A stretch of 64,000 nt of DNA from Rana temporaria. Its lineage: Eukaryota > Chordata > Amphibia > Anura > Ranidae. Location of the stretch: NCBI RefSeq assembly GCF_905171775.1, contig NC_053491.1, positions 304,323,833 through 304,387,832 of the forward strand. The letters run 5' to 3'. The first letter of the stretch is position 1; each line of letters begins with the position of its first letter. Positions 11,761 through 22,104 of this stretch are shown piece after piece. Below the pieces are notes generated by a model, which was given only the letters and a program-made list of their open reading frames with translations, was not told where the DNA came from and did not search any database. The position numbers and the translations under genes are program-made.

Positions 11761-12524
11761 CATTGTCTAGATCAGAAAACCAGAAATAAATATAGATACT
11801 ACGCGCACCGGTTCTATGAACAGGGAAATAAATGCGGTCGCCTTTTAGCTAGACAACTTAAAAAACAACAATATTCCAGACATGTTCATAATTTAACTAT
11901 ACAAAATAAAAAAAATAGTAGAAACACAGGCAATTGCGGCAGAATTCCATAAATTCTACGAGAACCTATACAACATTCAACAGGAATCGGCAAGCACCAC
12001 TAATGAATATCGAGTGGGGGAGATCAGGGATTATATTGCGGACTCATCGTTACCTTCGCTGCCCCCTGAAGCTACGGAGATGATAAATAGGCCAATAACA
12101 GTGGAGGAAGTGAATGGAGTAATAGCAAATTTAACAGTAGGAAAAAGCCCAGGGCCAGATGGCTTTACGAATTTATATTATAAGAAAAAATCTGAAAACC
12201 TGGGCACCCAAATATGTGATTACTTCAATTCGATTAACATTCTGAATCCACTCCCTCCAGAAGCATTATTGGCACATATCACAGTCCTTCCAAAACCAGG
12301 AAAAGACCCCCAACACTGTGCCAATTATAGACCAATATCTCTGTTAAACTCTGACACAAAGTTATTATCAAAAATCTTGGCACTTAGACTACAGGATCAT
12401 TTAGTGAAGCTAGTTCACCCTGACCAAACAGGCTTTATGAAGGGCCGTGAAGCTAGAGATAACACCATAAGAGCATTAAATGTCCTCCACTGGATGCAAT
12501 ATGGCCCGGACAGAGCCCCTAGAA

Positions 12525-13407
12525 CAGGGGTCTTAAACTCAAATTACCTGAGGGCCACAAGACAAGTTTTCATATGCCATGGGGGGCCGCATGCAAACTT
12601 TCAAACTTCAATAACAACAGTACTGGTGTCAGCGAGCGCATTATTAACCCCCAGCACTGGTGTCAGCGAGCGCATTATTACCACCAGCACTGGTGTCAGC
12701 GAGCGCATTATTACCACCAGCACTGGTGTAAGTCAGGGTTTGACAAATTTGCTTGGAATCTAGGAGCCAGCTAAAAAAGTTAGGAGCCAGAAAACGCACC
12801 CCGTCCCGACGAGCTTGCGCGCAGAAGCAAACACATACGTGAGCAGCGCCCGCATATGTAAATGGTGTTCAAACCACACATGTGAGGTATCGCCGCAATT
12901 GGTAGAGTGAGAGCAATAATTCTAGCTCCTCTGTAACTTAAAACATGCAACCTGTAAATTTTTTTAAACGTCGCCTATGAAGATTTTAAAGGGTACAAAA
13001 GTTTGTCGGCATTCCACAAGCGGACACAATTTTGAAGCGTGACATGTTGGGTATGAATTTACTCGGCGTAACATTATCTTTCATAATATTAAAAAAAAAT
13101 GGGGATAACTTTACTGTTGTCTTATTTTTTAATTAAAAAAAGTGTAATTTTTTCCCAAAAAAGTGCGCTTGTAAGACCGCTGCGCAAATACGGCGTAACA
13201 GAAAGTATTGCAACGATCGCTATTTTATTCTCTAGGGTGTTAGGATAAAAAATATATATAATGTTTGGGGGTTCTAATTAGAGGGAAGAATATGGCAGTG
13301 AAAATAGTGTAAAATGACATTAGAATTGCTGTTTAACTTGTAATACCAACGGCTCACCACCAGATGGCGCCAGCTCAAAAGTGAGGGGAGCAAAAAAAAA
13401 AAAAAAA
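12525..13407 (+). mobile_element. hAT remnants, nested, with minisatellite and terminal A-run
   Basis: CAGGGGTCTTAAACTC at 12525 looks like a left hAT terminus, and a second hAT-like start, CAGGGTTTGACAAAT, occurs at 12734. No matching right ends or 8-bp duplications were found, so both appear truncated. From 12780 to 13390 no gene is seen. The block closes with an A-run (13392-13407) directly abutting direct-repeat copy B. Confidence 0.55.
12618..12733 (+). repeat. Minisatellite, 33-bp unit, 3.5 copies
   Basis: Unit begins ACTGGTGTCAGCGAGCGC and ends ATTATTACCACCAGC. Copies are nearly identical, lying inside the hAT remnant. Confidence 0.85.
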
Positions 13408-13960
13408 CTTTTTATAGGGATACTCTCTATATAATTTTTGTATGCACATGAAGGTATATACGTGTAAATCACCAAACACACATTTTCTCTCTTTTATTAG
13501 AGGGTTCTTTCACCAGACACTCTCACTCACTTATTGGTTTGATTACTAATTAGACACCACGGGCCAGATCCACGTACATTGGCGCATATATAGGCCGGCG
13601 TAGCACATCTCATTTCCGCTACGCCGGCTTAACTCAGAGAGGCAAGCACCGTATCCTCAGAGCATTTTCTTCCAACCTTGCGCCGGCGCAACGTAAATTC
13701 GTAGGCGTAAGCCGGCGTAATTTAAAGTGGGAAGGAAGTGGGCGTGTTCCATTTAAATGAACCGTGACCCCATGCAAATGAAGGGCCAAACGAACGGCGC
13801 ATGCGCCGTGGACGTCTGTCCCGCTCCCCTCTGCGCATGCTCACAACTCAGCCCGGCGTAGCCCCTGAGATACGCCCAGACATGCGCCCGTCGAGCGCAA
13901 AAGTACATCCGCTTGTTTCCCCCCCGAAGCAAGGTACTTTTTGCTCTTTGGTTTTGAGCC

Positions 13961-15265
13961 ATGTCTTCTCAAGCTTCTGGGAAGAAGAGGAGGAAGCTTA
14001 ACTTTTCGGACCAGGAGAAGGATGTGAGAATCAGGGCCATGTCCCGGTATGATGTGTACCTCCATGGTGCAGAGAGTGGCAACACCACTAAGGCCAGGAA
14101 GGCGGAGATCCTGATGGAGATTGCAACAGAGGTCAATGCCCTGGGACATGAGGTGAGGACCTCCAACGACATCCTTAAAAAAATAAATGATCTGTGTCGC
14201 CTGGTCCGAGGTAAGCTGGCCAACATGAGGACTCATGCCCGTGGCACTGGATGGGGACCAGCCACTACTCTCACTCTCACTCCTGATGAGCAGGTGGTTG
14301 CATAGTGTCTCCACACGCATCAAGTGGAGGGTGTTGAGGGCTTTGACTCCATTGAGGATGCCTTGAGGACAGGTAAGTGTGTTTTATCTCCTATCTTGTG
14401 TGCTACACACAAGATAGGAGATAAAACACACGTGTGGGTTTGGAATGGAACATGTGACAAGTGTGTGGCTCCACCAACATGTGAATGTTTTGTGTCATCC
14501 ACAGATGTGCAGGAGGGAGCTGGGCCATCAGATGCCGGTGGCCATTCCACACCATCCCCCGAACATCAGTCTGAGTCTGACCCCCTGGGAAGCCGTGAGT
14601 CATCAGTCGAGGGGAGTGGCCACACCTCTCCTCAGGAGGAGGTTGAGGAGGAGACGGTGACCAGTGACAATGTTGTTTCCCTCTACTTGGAGGAGTCTCC
14701 CCCTTTGGCCGGGACCACTCAGACCTCCACCTCCATCAGGGGTAGCCCCTCAGGGTCCTCCCCCAACAGGTCTACCCCCTCAAGGGTCTCCCCTTCTAGA
14801 TGGCCCCAGGCCTCTCCTGGCCCCAGGAAGGCTATCAGGAAGACTAGGGGGGTGTCTGAGTTCCTCCCGGAAGATCTCAAGGGGGAACAGGCCCGCCAGA
14901 CCCGCCATCTGGGTGAGGTCGCCGTCCAGATGCGGCGAGTGGCAGACAGCATGGCCTCCTCTGCCGACATTAATGAGAGTGTCCAGGATGTGAATGCCAA
15001 CTGTGCTGCTGTGGTCACCTGCCTGGGGGATCTGCAGGCCACCACAGCAGGACTCGTGGAAGAGGTCCACACCCTGGCAGAGGCCGTACGGGAAAACACT
15101 GCTGCCATCCAGGCGGAAGGGAGACAGTCAAGGCTGCTGCAGGCCGAGACCAATGCAGTCCTCACCCGCATCGCCCTGGCGTTGGAGGGCAGGCAGCCAG
15201 CCATGGAGAGACTAGGGGATGCTCCTCCTCCTCCTGATTCCCCCCCCCCCATGAGGCTCCCATGA
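13961..15265 (+). pseudogene. Harbinger Myb/SANT-like DNA-binding protein, in-frame stop
   Basis: The ATG at 13961 opens MSSQASGKKRRKLNFSD, a basic start followed by a trihelix Myb/SANT-like domain (about residues 15-95, including KARKAEILMEIATEVNALG and CRLVRGKLANMRTHARGTGW). In PIF/Harbinger transposition this partner helps the transposase enter the nucleus and bind element ends. A TAG at 14303-14305 stops the frame after residue 114, but the same frame continues without indel. A 132-bp intron (14373-14504) follows, then a Ser/Pro-rich region and a C-terminal helical, coiled-coil-like segment (about 14860-15200) ending in a proline-rich tail. The single stop is the only visible lesion. It could be a mutation, or mark a short two-exon isoform. 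Confidence 0.8.
14373..14504 (+). other. Predicted intron with 26-bp perfect hairpin
   Basis: Donor ACAG|GTAAGTG at 14373 and acceptor TCATCCACAG| ending 14504 are good consensus sites. The length of 132 is divisible by three, so both spliced and retained forms keep frame. Arms 14377-14402 and 14406-14431 are exact complements with a 3-nt loop, starting at intron position +5. Confidence 0.75.
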
Positions 15266-15524
15266 GGAGCCGGGGCTGTGGTCGTGGCACCAGGCGTGGG
15301 CCACGACAGCGCAGATGAGTGCGTTTTTTTTTTGGTTTACTCAGGTTGTGAGTTTTTTTGGTTTGTAGACCCAGAAACATCTCGAGATACGCCGGCGTAA
15401 GTGCTTTGTGGATCTGGCCCCACCTGTTTTCTTGGGTCTTCAGTTGTTTGGTCTCATTAAGGCTGTATATATATTTGATATCATTTGTTGTATTTTTTAG
15501 CTATGACTAAGCACTAGTTTCAGT

Positions 15525-16759
15525 GCAAAACGCGCCAGTGTCAGGTTTTATTTTATTTTGCTGTGACTTGTAGTGCTGTCCTTCTTTTAATAAAAGGCTA
15601 CAATTTGTTCAGATTGCGGCTGTCCAGAGACAATGGCCCAGATTCACAAAGGACTTACAACGGCGTATCTCCAGATACGCCATCGTAAGTCTGAATGTGA
15701 GGCGTCGTATCTCGGCGCCTGATTCAAAGAATCAGATACGCCAGAATTTGTCTAAGATACGACTGACTTAAGTCTCTTACGCCGTCGTATCTTAGGTGCA
15801 TATTTACGCTGGCCACTAGGGGCGCTTCCGTATATTTTCGCATCAAATATGCAAATGAGCTAGATACGCCGATTCACGAACGTACTTGCGCCCGGCGTAT
15901 TAAAATACGCTGTTTCTGTAAGCCGTTCGTTAGGCGCGTCATTTACGTGGGGTCACAATTCATTTCCATACAACACGCGCCCTACCAGCCTACTTTGAAT
16001 TAGGCGGGCTTACGCCGGCCCATTTATGCTACGCCGCCGTAACTTAGGGCGCAAGTTCTTTGTGAATACGGTACTCGCCTCTCTAAATTACGGCGGCGTA
16101 TCGTATATAGGATACGCTACGCCCGCACAAAGATACGCCCTCCTACGTTAATCTGGCCCCTTCTTTGTTCTTGCTTTGCTAAGTGCATTGCCTGCACCTG
16201 AGTTGTCTGTAACGGAGGATATTCATCTGGGTTCCCACCTGGAGTGGCTATTCCCTTTTCCCATATATTCAATTTAGTGGGACTTTTTCTTTATTCACAT
16301 ATGTTTTTTTGTGTCACTTTCACTGGTTTCTTCACATGAATTGTCTTTATGAATTGCCACTGTAAGACGATTTTTCTTTATCACTGTTATATATAAGATC
16401 AATTCAATGTATCTCAGACCTATTTCACTTAATATTTTGAGCGCTGTACTGTATATTTCACATATGTTATTTTAGTGCTTCACTCTACTTTAGGGCTTAG
16501 TATGGAGAAGACCCTTCATAATAAATGAGAGCCAGGAACCTACCTGGCAGGGGCCAGCACAGAGCCGGGTGGAGACAAAGAGGTGCAGGCACCAGAAAAG
16601 GGTAGATGGGTGACTGGAAGGATAGAGGGGGAAGTGCCAGTAAGTCCGATCCTGGGCTGAAGCAATAATAAGTACACTCCATTGAGTGACATTGGTGAAA
16701 CCTGTCAGGGACAACCACTGCTGGAGCTGAGGGACTCTCTTTGCTGCCAGGGGAAGAAC
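15525..16759. other. Non-coding DNA around a MITE
   Basis: 15525-15634 and 16160-16480 appear to continue the old AT-rich element of direct-repeat copy B, with ACGCGCC, long T-rich stretches and GAGCGCTGTACTGT, reminiscent of Penelope pseudo-LTR DNA. In 16490-16759 I see nothing I recognise. Confidence 0.35.
15635..16159. mobile_element. Harbinger-type MITE
   Basis: Left end GGCCCAGATTCAC, right end TTAATCTGGCCC. The interior is built from GATACGCC/GGCGTATC and CGCCGTCGTATC motifs like the other MITEs. No coding sequence. The duplication could not be recognised. Confidence 0.7.
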
Positions 16760-19228
16760 TCTTCCAGTGAGTGCCCTAAACCGCCCCCGCGAACTCTTCA
16801 ATCTAGTCACCCAGACTATGAACCGAATTCTGATTCACAAGAATTTTGCAACGAATTATCGGATTTTTTCATTAACAAAATTTAAAAAATCTGTGAAAGT
16901 ATTCAGCAAAATAGAACCTTCATCAACCCCCCCCCCCTAAATCACAAACCGCCGCAATCAACTAATTTCACTCTAAAAACCATTTTCATCGATGCCACTA
17001 AAAATATCATCGGTACTCTGCGAAATAGCACAGCGCCTAATGATATCATCCCCACTAAACTGCTGAAAGAATGTGCCAATATTTTGGCACCAGCTATCAC
17101 GCAGCTCATAAACCAGTCATTCAAGGAGGGCATGGTGCCAACCTTGCTGAAACAAGGCATAATCAAACCAATTCTAAAAAAAAACACCCTCGACCCCAAA
17201 GACCCAAACCACCGTCGACCCATAACAGGCCTAAATGTCTTCTCCAAGGTAATGGAGAAAGAAGTTGTACAACAGCTACAACAGCATTTAGCTTTTGATA
17301 CGGTAGACCACAAATTATTACTGACTCGGCTAGCTGAAGTAGCCAGAGTCGCGGAATGTGATTTATCTTGGTTCTCCTCCTTCTTGGAAAACCGATCACA
17401 AATAGTGAAACTTGGTCCTTTCACTTCTGAAAAACGCACGGTGTCATGCGGAGTCCCTCAGGGATCCCCTTTGTCGCCTGTTCTGTTCAATATCTATCTC
17501 TGCCCTCTTTTTGAAATCATCAGTAACCAGAAGTTACTTTACCACTCTTATGTAGATGACACACAACTGTATTTTCGCATCTGCAACAAAAAGGATCATT
17601 ATCTCGGACTAGAGAAATGCCTTACTTTGATAGATAATTCGATGATAAAGAGTTATCTTAAACAACAACATGGACACCCCGCCCATTCTGGGTAAAACCA
17701 TCACCCCTAGCACCAAAGTCAAAAGTCTCTGAGTCATTTTCGACACCTACATGACAAAGGATGCACAAATAGGGTCAGTAGTCAGCGGATCGCACCATCT
17801 GCTGCGCCTGCTACCAGAGGCGTCCCTAGGGGGGGGCCAGATCATCATGCTGTGCCCCACCATGTGCCCCCCCCCCCAAAAAAAAGTTTTTTTGTTTTTT
17901 TTTTGTATTTTGCTCCCCGAGAGGAAGAGCGTCCCCAGTCAGCTCTGCGAGGGATTCCTCCCCCTCCCTCTGCTCGCCGACACTGCATAATGCGAGCGCT
18001 CACACAACCAGATATTCTAGCCTGGACCGTGTTTAAGTGTGTGCACTGCAGACTGCAGTACACTGTAATCACTGAACTACATTATCTCCATCTCTTCTCT
18101 CCCCCCATCTGTCTCCCTCCCCCTCTCCTGTTCTTTCAAAACATTCACAATTTACTTTCACTTTCAGTTAGGCAGATAATATACGGTGCAAATTTCTTTC
18201 CTGCATCCACAGATTGCAAGAAAGAAACTTGCATGATTCCCCCATCAACAGACAGTGGTGACAGGGGAATATCCCTCCTGCCCAGCAATTATATTCTCCC
18301 GACAAACAGTGATTATCACTAGTGACTATACAGCAACCACTAGTGATAATTATAAGAGAATCTGCTCATTAATGGTTCAAATCTCAGCCAGTTTCTGCTG
18401 AACCAGCTGAGATTTAAACTGTCTATGGCTGGTCTTAGCTCTTAGGCAGCCCATACATTGATTAGCACTGTGAAGTGTCGGCTTCCTGGCGTGATCGGGC
18501 ATGTGGGATTTCAAACACACCCGAGCCCATCTCTATTGGTTGTAGACAGTTGAGCTTCCTGCAGGTTGCTTAGCAGCAGTGGACCCTTCTCTGACATGCT
18601 GATCGGGATGCAATCCAGGTGATGCTCTTAGTCAAATCCTAGTCATAAATATCAGTGATTTTATTGATCAAAGCCCACACTTTACAGGCATAGAGCCCAC
18701 ATGGCTGCTGATCATACGGTTGATTATATTTATGTGGTTGTACTCTTGATGCTAATAAATACTGTGTTTATTAGATCTGACTGGGAGCATCACCTGGATC
18801 ACATGCCGATCAGCATGTCAACAGAGAAGGTTATACAGCATTACTGCTGCTAGGTGACCAGCTGGGGGCTCGGCTCTCTATAACCAATAGTGCCAGCCTT
18901 CCCCTGCAAGCACCCATAATGTCACCAGCACTAGGTCCTAATAGACTGCCGCCGCTGCCAAGGAGACAGACGCCAGACCAGCTCTGTAAATAGCAGGGAC
19001 AGGACAGCTGGGGATCCCCACTGTGGCAGAACACCAGGGCCCGGTGGCAAGACAACCTTTGCAACCCTGATTGTTCTCCCACTGCTTTGGACCCTTATAT
19101 TTTCTTGGTGTGCTGGTGGCATATATCTCTTGTTTTCTGCCACCCTGGGGGGCCCCAGTATAGTAGGAAGGGAGCTCACTGCAGAACATGTGAAAGGGCC
19201 CATAGTGGGATCGTAGTAAAGGGCCCCA

Positions 19229-19263
<35 letters not shown>

Positions 19264-19945
19264 TGCATTTTATAGTTGGCCCCCCTACTTTTGTCCCTGT
19301 CCCCCCATGTGCCCCCCCTAAATATGAAAGCTGGAGACGCCACTGCCTGCTACGTAGACTCACCCTCTTTATCCCAAAAGAAGACATAGCAGTCGTGGTG
19401 GGTACAGTTATCAACTCCAGACATGACTATGCAAATGCCCTCTATCTAGGATTACCTAAATACCAAATCACTCATCTGCAAGTCGTTCAAAATACGGCCG
19501 CCCGACTTGTGACTGGGAAAAAACCATGGGAGTCAATCTCACCTTCACTGAGATCCCTTCATTGGTTGCCTGTAAAATACAGAATCACCTTCAAGGCACT
19601 CTGTCTAACACATAAGTGTGTTCAAGGAAATGCCCCCCAATATCTATGCAAAAAACTAAAAGCTCACAACCCCAATCGCGTTCTGCGATCCACCAACCAA
19701 AATCTACTCCAGATACCCAAAGCCAGATACAAGTGCAAAGGAGAACGAAGATTTGCAGTCCAAGGACCTAGACTAAGGAACGCTCTACCAACCAGCATCC
19801 GACTGGAGGTGAACTACTTGGCCTTCAGAAGAAAAATCAAAACCCATCTCTTCTGAGGGCAAAAAGTTTACTCAGGGAATGGATACTAAGCGCCCAGAAG
19901 CGATTCAGTTTGCATGTGTTGCGCTATATAAGTTTCTCACTCACT
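16760..19945 (+). pseudogene. L2/CR1-group LINE, 3' half, split by a hAT
   Basis: Reverse-transcriptase fragments in two blocks: 16760-17814 and 19346-19945. Seen in order are LLKECANILAPAITQLIN, the RT motifs GVPQGSPLSPVLFNIY and SYVDDTQLYF, and beyond the hAT the C-terminal LQVVQNTAARLVTGKKPW and LHWLPVKYRITFKAL. The tail GCGCTATATAAG followed by CACT repeats (19924-19945) fits an L2-type 3' end. Several indels and stops, a deletion in front of FDTVDHK and a premature stop near 17690 make it non-functional. Assignment to L2 rather than Crack or Rex1 is by motif memory only. Confidence 0.8.
17815..19345. mobile_element. hAT, non-autonomous, 8-bp TSD CCTGCTAC
   Basis: Left end CAGAGGCGTCCCTAG and right end CTGGAGACGCCACTG are imperfect inverted repeats of the common hAT CAG-GGCGT type. 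The 8-bp duplication CCTGCTAC (17807-17814 and 19346-19353) is exact. No transposase ORF is present. A (TA)n run lies at 19231-19258. It interrupts the L2 frame. Confidence 0.88.
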
Positions 19946-19984
19946 CACTGAGGGTGGGTGGGGAGCGAAGGTAAAGGGTTTACA

Positions 19985-20409
19985 GTTTCTGGTGGTAGGG
20001 GACTAAATTCTTAGGACAGAAAGGACAATCTGTGACAAAGAGATGAAGCACTGTCTACCAGGCGCTCGGGTTCGGTACATAATGGATCTAGTGGACAAAC
20101 TACTGAGAGGGGCTGGGGAAGATCCGGCTGTCATGGTGCACGTTGGCATCAATGACAAAGTCAGAGGCAGATAGAGTGTCCTAAAGAACGATTTTAGGGA
20201 CTTAGGAGCTAAATTGAGGAAAAGGACCTCCAAGGAAGTATTCTCAGGAATTTCAAAAGAGCCAACTTCCCTAAACTACGAACCTTGCTATAAGATATAA
20301 ATTGGGATAAAATCTTAAGAACAAAAAACACGGAGGAGAGATGGGTTCGTTTTAAGAGCATAATAAAGAAGGGCATTAGCCAGTGTATCCAATTGGGTAA
20401 TAAATGTAA
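19985..20409 (+). pseudogene. CR1 5' pieces: ORF1 esterase-like relic and ORF2 linker
   Basis: CR1 ORF1 often carries an SGNH-type esterase. The peptide around 20030-20190 (MKHCLPGARV, then MVHVGINDK) resembles its block containing GTND, with stops. From about 20255 the text matches the ORF2 region between endonuclease and RT (FKRANFPKLRTLL, then KNTEERWVRFKSIIKKG). The endonuclease itself is missing, so the copy had an internal deletion before or after insertion. Confidence 0.65.
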
Positions 20410-21317
20410 CCACTTAAGGACCGTCACACGACTATATACGTCGGCAGAATGGCACGGCTGGGCACATAGACGTATATATACGTCCTCTTTAAGAGCCCAG
20501 CCGTGAGTCGGGAGCGAGCCGGTCCAAAGCTCTGTGACCGCACCCGCGATCGGGTCACAGAAGCTGAAGAACGGGGAGAGGTGAGTGTAAACACACCTTC
20601 CCCGTTCTTCTCTGTGGCAATGTCAGTGATCGTCTGTTCCCTGATATAGGGAATGACGATCACTGACGTCACACGTCCAGCCCCGCCCCCCTACAGTAAG
20701 AAACACACATGAGGTCACACTTAACCCCTACAGCGCCCCCTAGTGGTTAACCCCTTCACTGCCATTGTAATCAGTGTATTTTTATAGCACTTTTCGCTGT
20801 GAAAATTACAATGGTCCCAAAAATGTGTCCGATGTGTCCGCCATAATGTCTCAGTCATGAAAACAAATCGCTGATCGCCGCCATTAGTAGTAAAAATTTT
20901 TTTTTATAGAAATGCCATAAAACTATCCCCTATTTTGTAAACGCTATAAATTTAGCGCAAACCAATCGATAAACACCTATTGCGATTTTCTTTTACCAAA
21001 AATAGGTAGAAGAATACGTATCGGCCTAAACTGAGGAAAAAAATCTTTTTTGGTGATATTTATTATAGCAAAAAAGTAAAAAATATTTAATTTTTTTCAA
21101 AATTGTCGCTCTTTTTTTGTTTAAAGTGCAAAAAATAAAAACCGCAGACATGATCAAACACCACCAAAAGAAAGCTCTATTCGTGGGGAAAAAAGGACGC
21201 CATTTTGTTTGGGAGCCACGTCGCACGACTGCGCAATTGTCAGTTAAAGAGACGCAGTCCTGAATCGCAAAAAGGGACAAGATCCTTAATCTGCATAATG
21301 GTCCGGGTCTTAACCGG
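20410..21317. mobile_element. TTAA-target DNA element, copy 1
   Basis: Starts CCACTTAAGG after GTAA and ends TTAACCGG before TTAA. It shares long internal stretches with copies at 46025 and 49260: TACGTCGGCAGAATGGCAC, CTAGTGGTTAACCCCTT, AGAATACGTATCGGCCTAAA and GATCAAACACCACCAAAAG. TTAA duplications are the hallmark of piggyBac and Kolobok elements. Which one cannot be told without a transposase, and none is encoded. Confidence 0.75.
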
Positions 21318-21481
21318 TTAAAAGAAGGAACAAAAGTCCTGGATGCACATAAAAGCAAAAGAGAAGACCTTCAAAAAATACACTGTTGAAAAAATGCACA
21401 TAAAAGCAAAAGAGAAAACAATGCACATAAAAGCAAAAGAGAAGGCCTTCAAAAAATACACTGTTGAGGGATCATCATCAG
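21318..21481 (+). pseudogene. CR1 ORF2 piece with triplicated segment
   Basis: The frame reads WMHIKAKEKTFKKYTVE, a CR1 linker segment. ATGCACATAAAAGCAAAAGA occurs three times (21343, 21394, 21421), a local tandem expansion. The piece ends at the 8-bp target duplication ATCATCAG (21474-21481) of the large hAT and continues at 45163. Confidence 0.75.
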
Positions 21482-21627
21482 CAGGGCCGGACTTACCATT
21501 GGGCTTGACTGGGCTCAAGCCCATGGGCCCCGCCCAATAGGGGGCCCCCTTTAAAAATTTTTTTTTTTTTTTTTAGGGGTCTGGAGGTCCCCAGGGGCCC
21601 GGAGCCCCCCCGGGCCCCGGACGGCAA

Positions 21628-21658
<31 letters not shown>

Positions 21659-22104
21659 TACCACTTCAGCTTTCTTTTACCAAATTCTAGAGACCAGCTC
21701 ATGATTTGATGCTTCTTACGTCTCAAGTTGTGGTTTGCATCATATGTGGTATTTATTCTGCATTCTTTTTTTTTTTTTTTTTTTTTTTTTTTTCCCTTAA
21801 TCGTAAGTATTACGGTTTCTATATCGGTCACCCAATAGGGCAGAGAGGCATTAACCCTGCACCCTGCTGGTCAAAGCCCAATAACATTTAACAGAAAAGA
21901 AAATACATTTTTACAATTATTTATTAACACCCTCCCCCCCCCCCCCCCCCATGGCTCCCAGGGATCTCGTCCTATTCTCCTCTGAGATATCCCCTAACAA
22001 GTTCAGCAAAGGAAACTATTTTTGTATGTCCCTCTGATAATAGTCAATAGAAGGGCGAACAGGAAGTGCATGTGGGTTAATGCCCACTTGCACATTTCCT
22101 GTTC

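Larger units (their letters stand above)
10542..12524 (+). pseudogene. L1 ORF2 fragment no. 3, N-terminal RT region
   Basis: Pieces at 10542-10566, 11038-11072 and 11761-12524 join in reading order across two transposon insertions, encoding a typical L1 linker (RLEEARSKLTQ, then KTRNKYRYYAHRFYEQG) and the RT start (KSPGPDGF, NYRPISLLNSD, DQTGFMKGREARDN). A frameshift lies near the A-run at about 11905. The catalytic FADD region is absent: the coding ends where a hAT begins at 12525. It is dead. Confidence 0.85.
13561..15420 (+). mobile_element. Harbinger derivative carrying only a Myb-like gene
   Basis: Ends GGGCCAGATCCAC (13561) and GTGGATCTGGCCC (15420) are exact inverted complements. The flanks carry the 3-bp duplication CAC (13558-13560, 15421-15423). 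Autonomous Harbingers encode a DDE transposase plus a Myb/SANT-like DNA-binding partner. Here only the latter is present, since just 155 bp follow its stop codon. The element is therefore non-autonomous, apparently by loss of the transposase gene. Confidence 0.85.
13408..15524 (+). repeat. 264-bp direct repeat, copy B, split by Harbinger
   Basis: Copy B is 13408-13560 plus 15424-15524 and is continuous with downstream DNA. Its central CACC site was filled by the 13561-15420 element. CAC is duplicated on either side, whereas copy A keeps the single uninterrupted site. Confidence 0.85.

Noticed and set aside
12574..12774. Repetitive His-Trp-Cys peptide
   Set aside because: A translation of the 33-bp minisatellite in a hAT remnant.
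14719..15252. 177-codon minus-strand frame
   Set aside because: Shadow of the Myb-like gene on the other strand, caused by GC-rich third positions.
15635..16159. 3-bp duplication for this MITE
   Set aside because: Flanks AAT and CTT do not match. The element call rests on the inverted ends alone.
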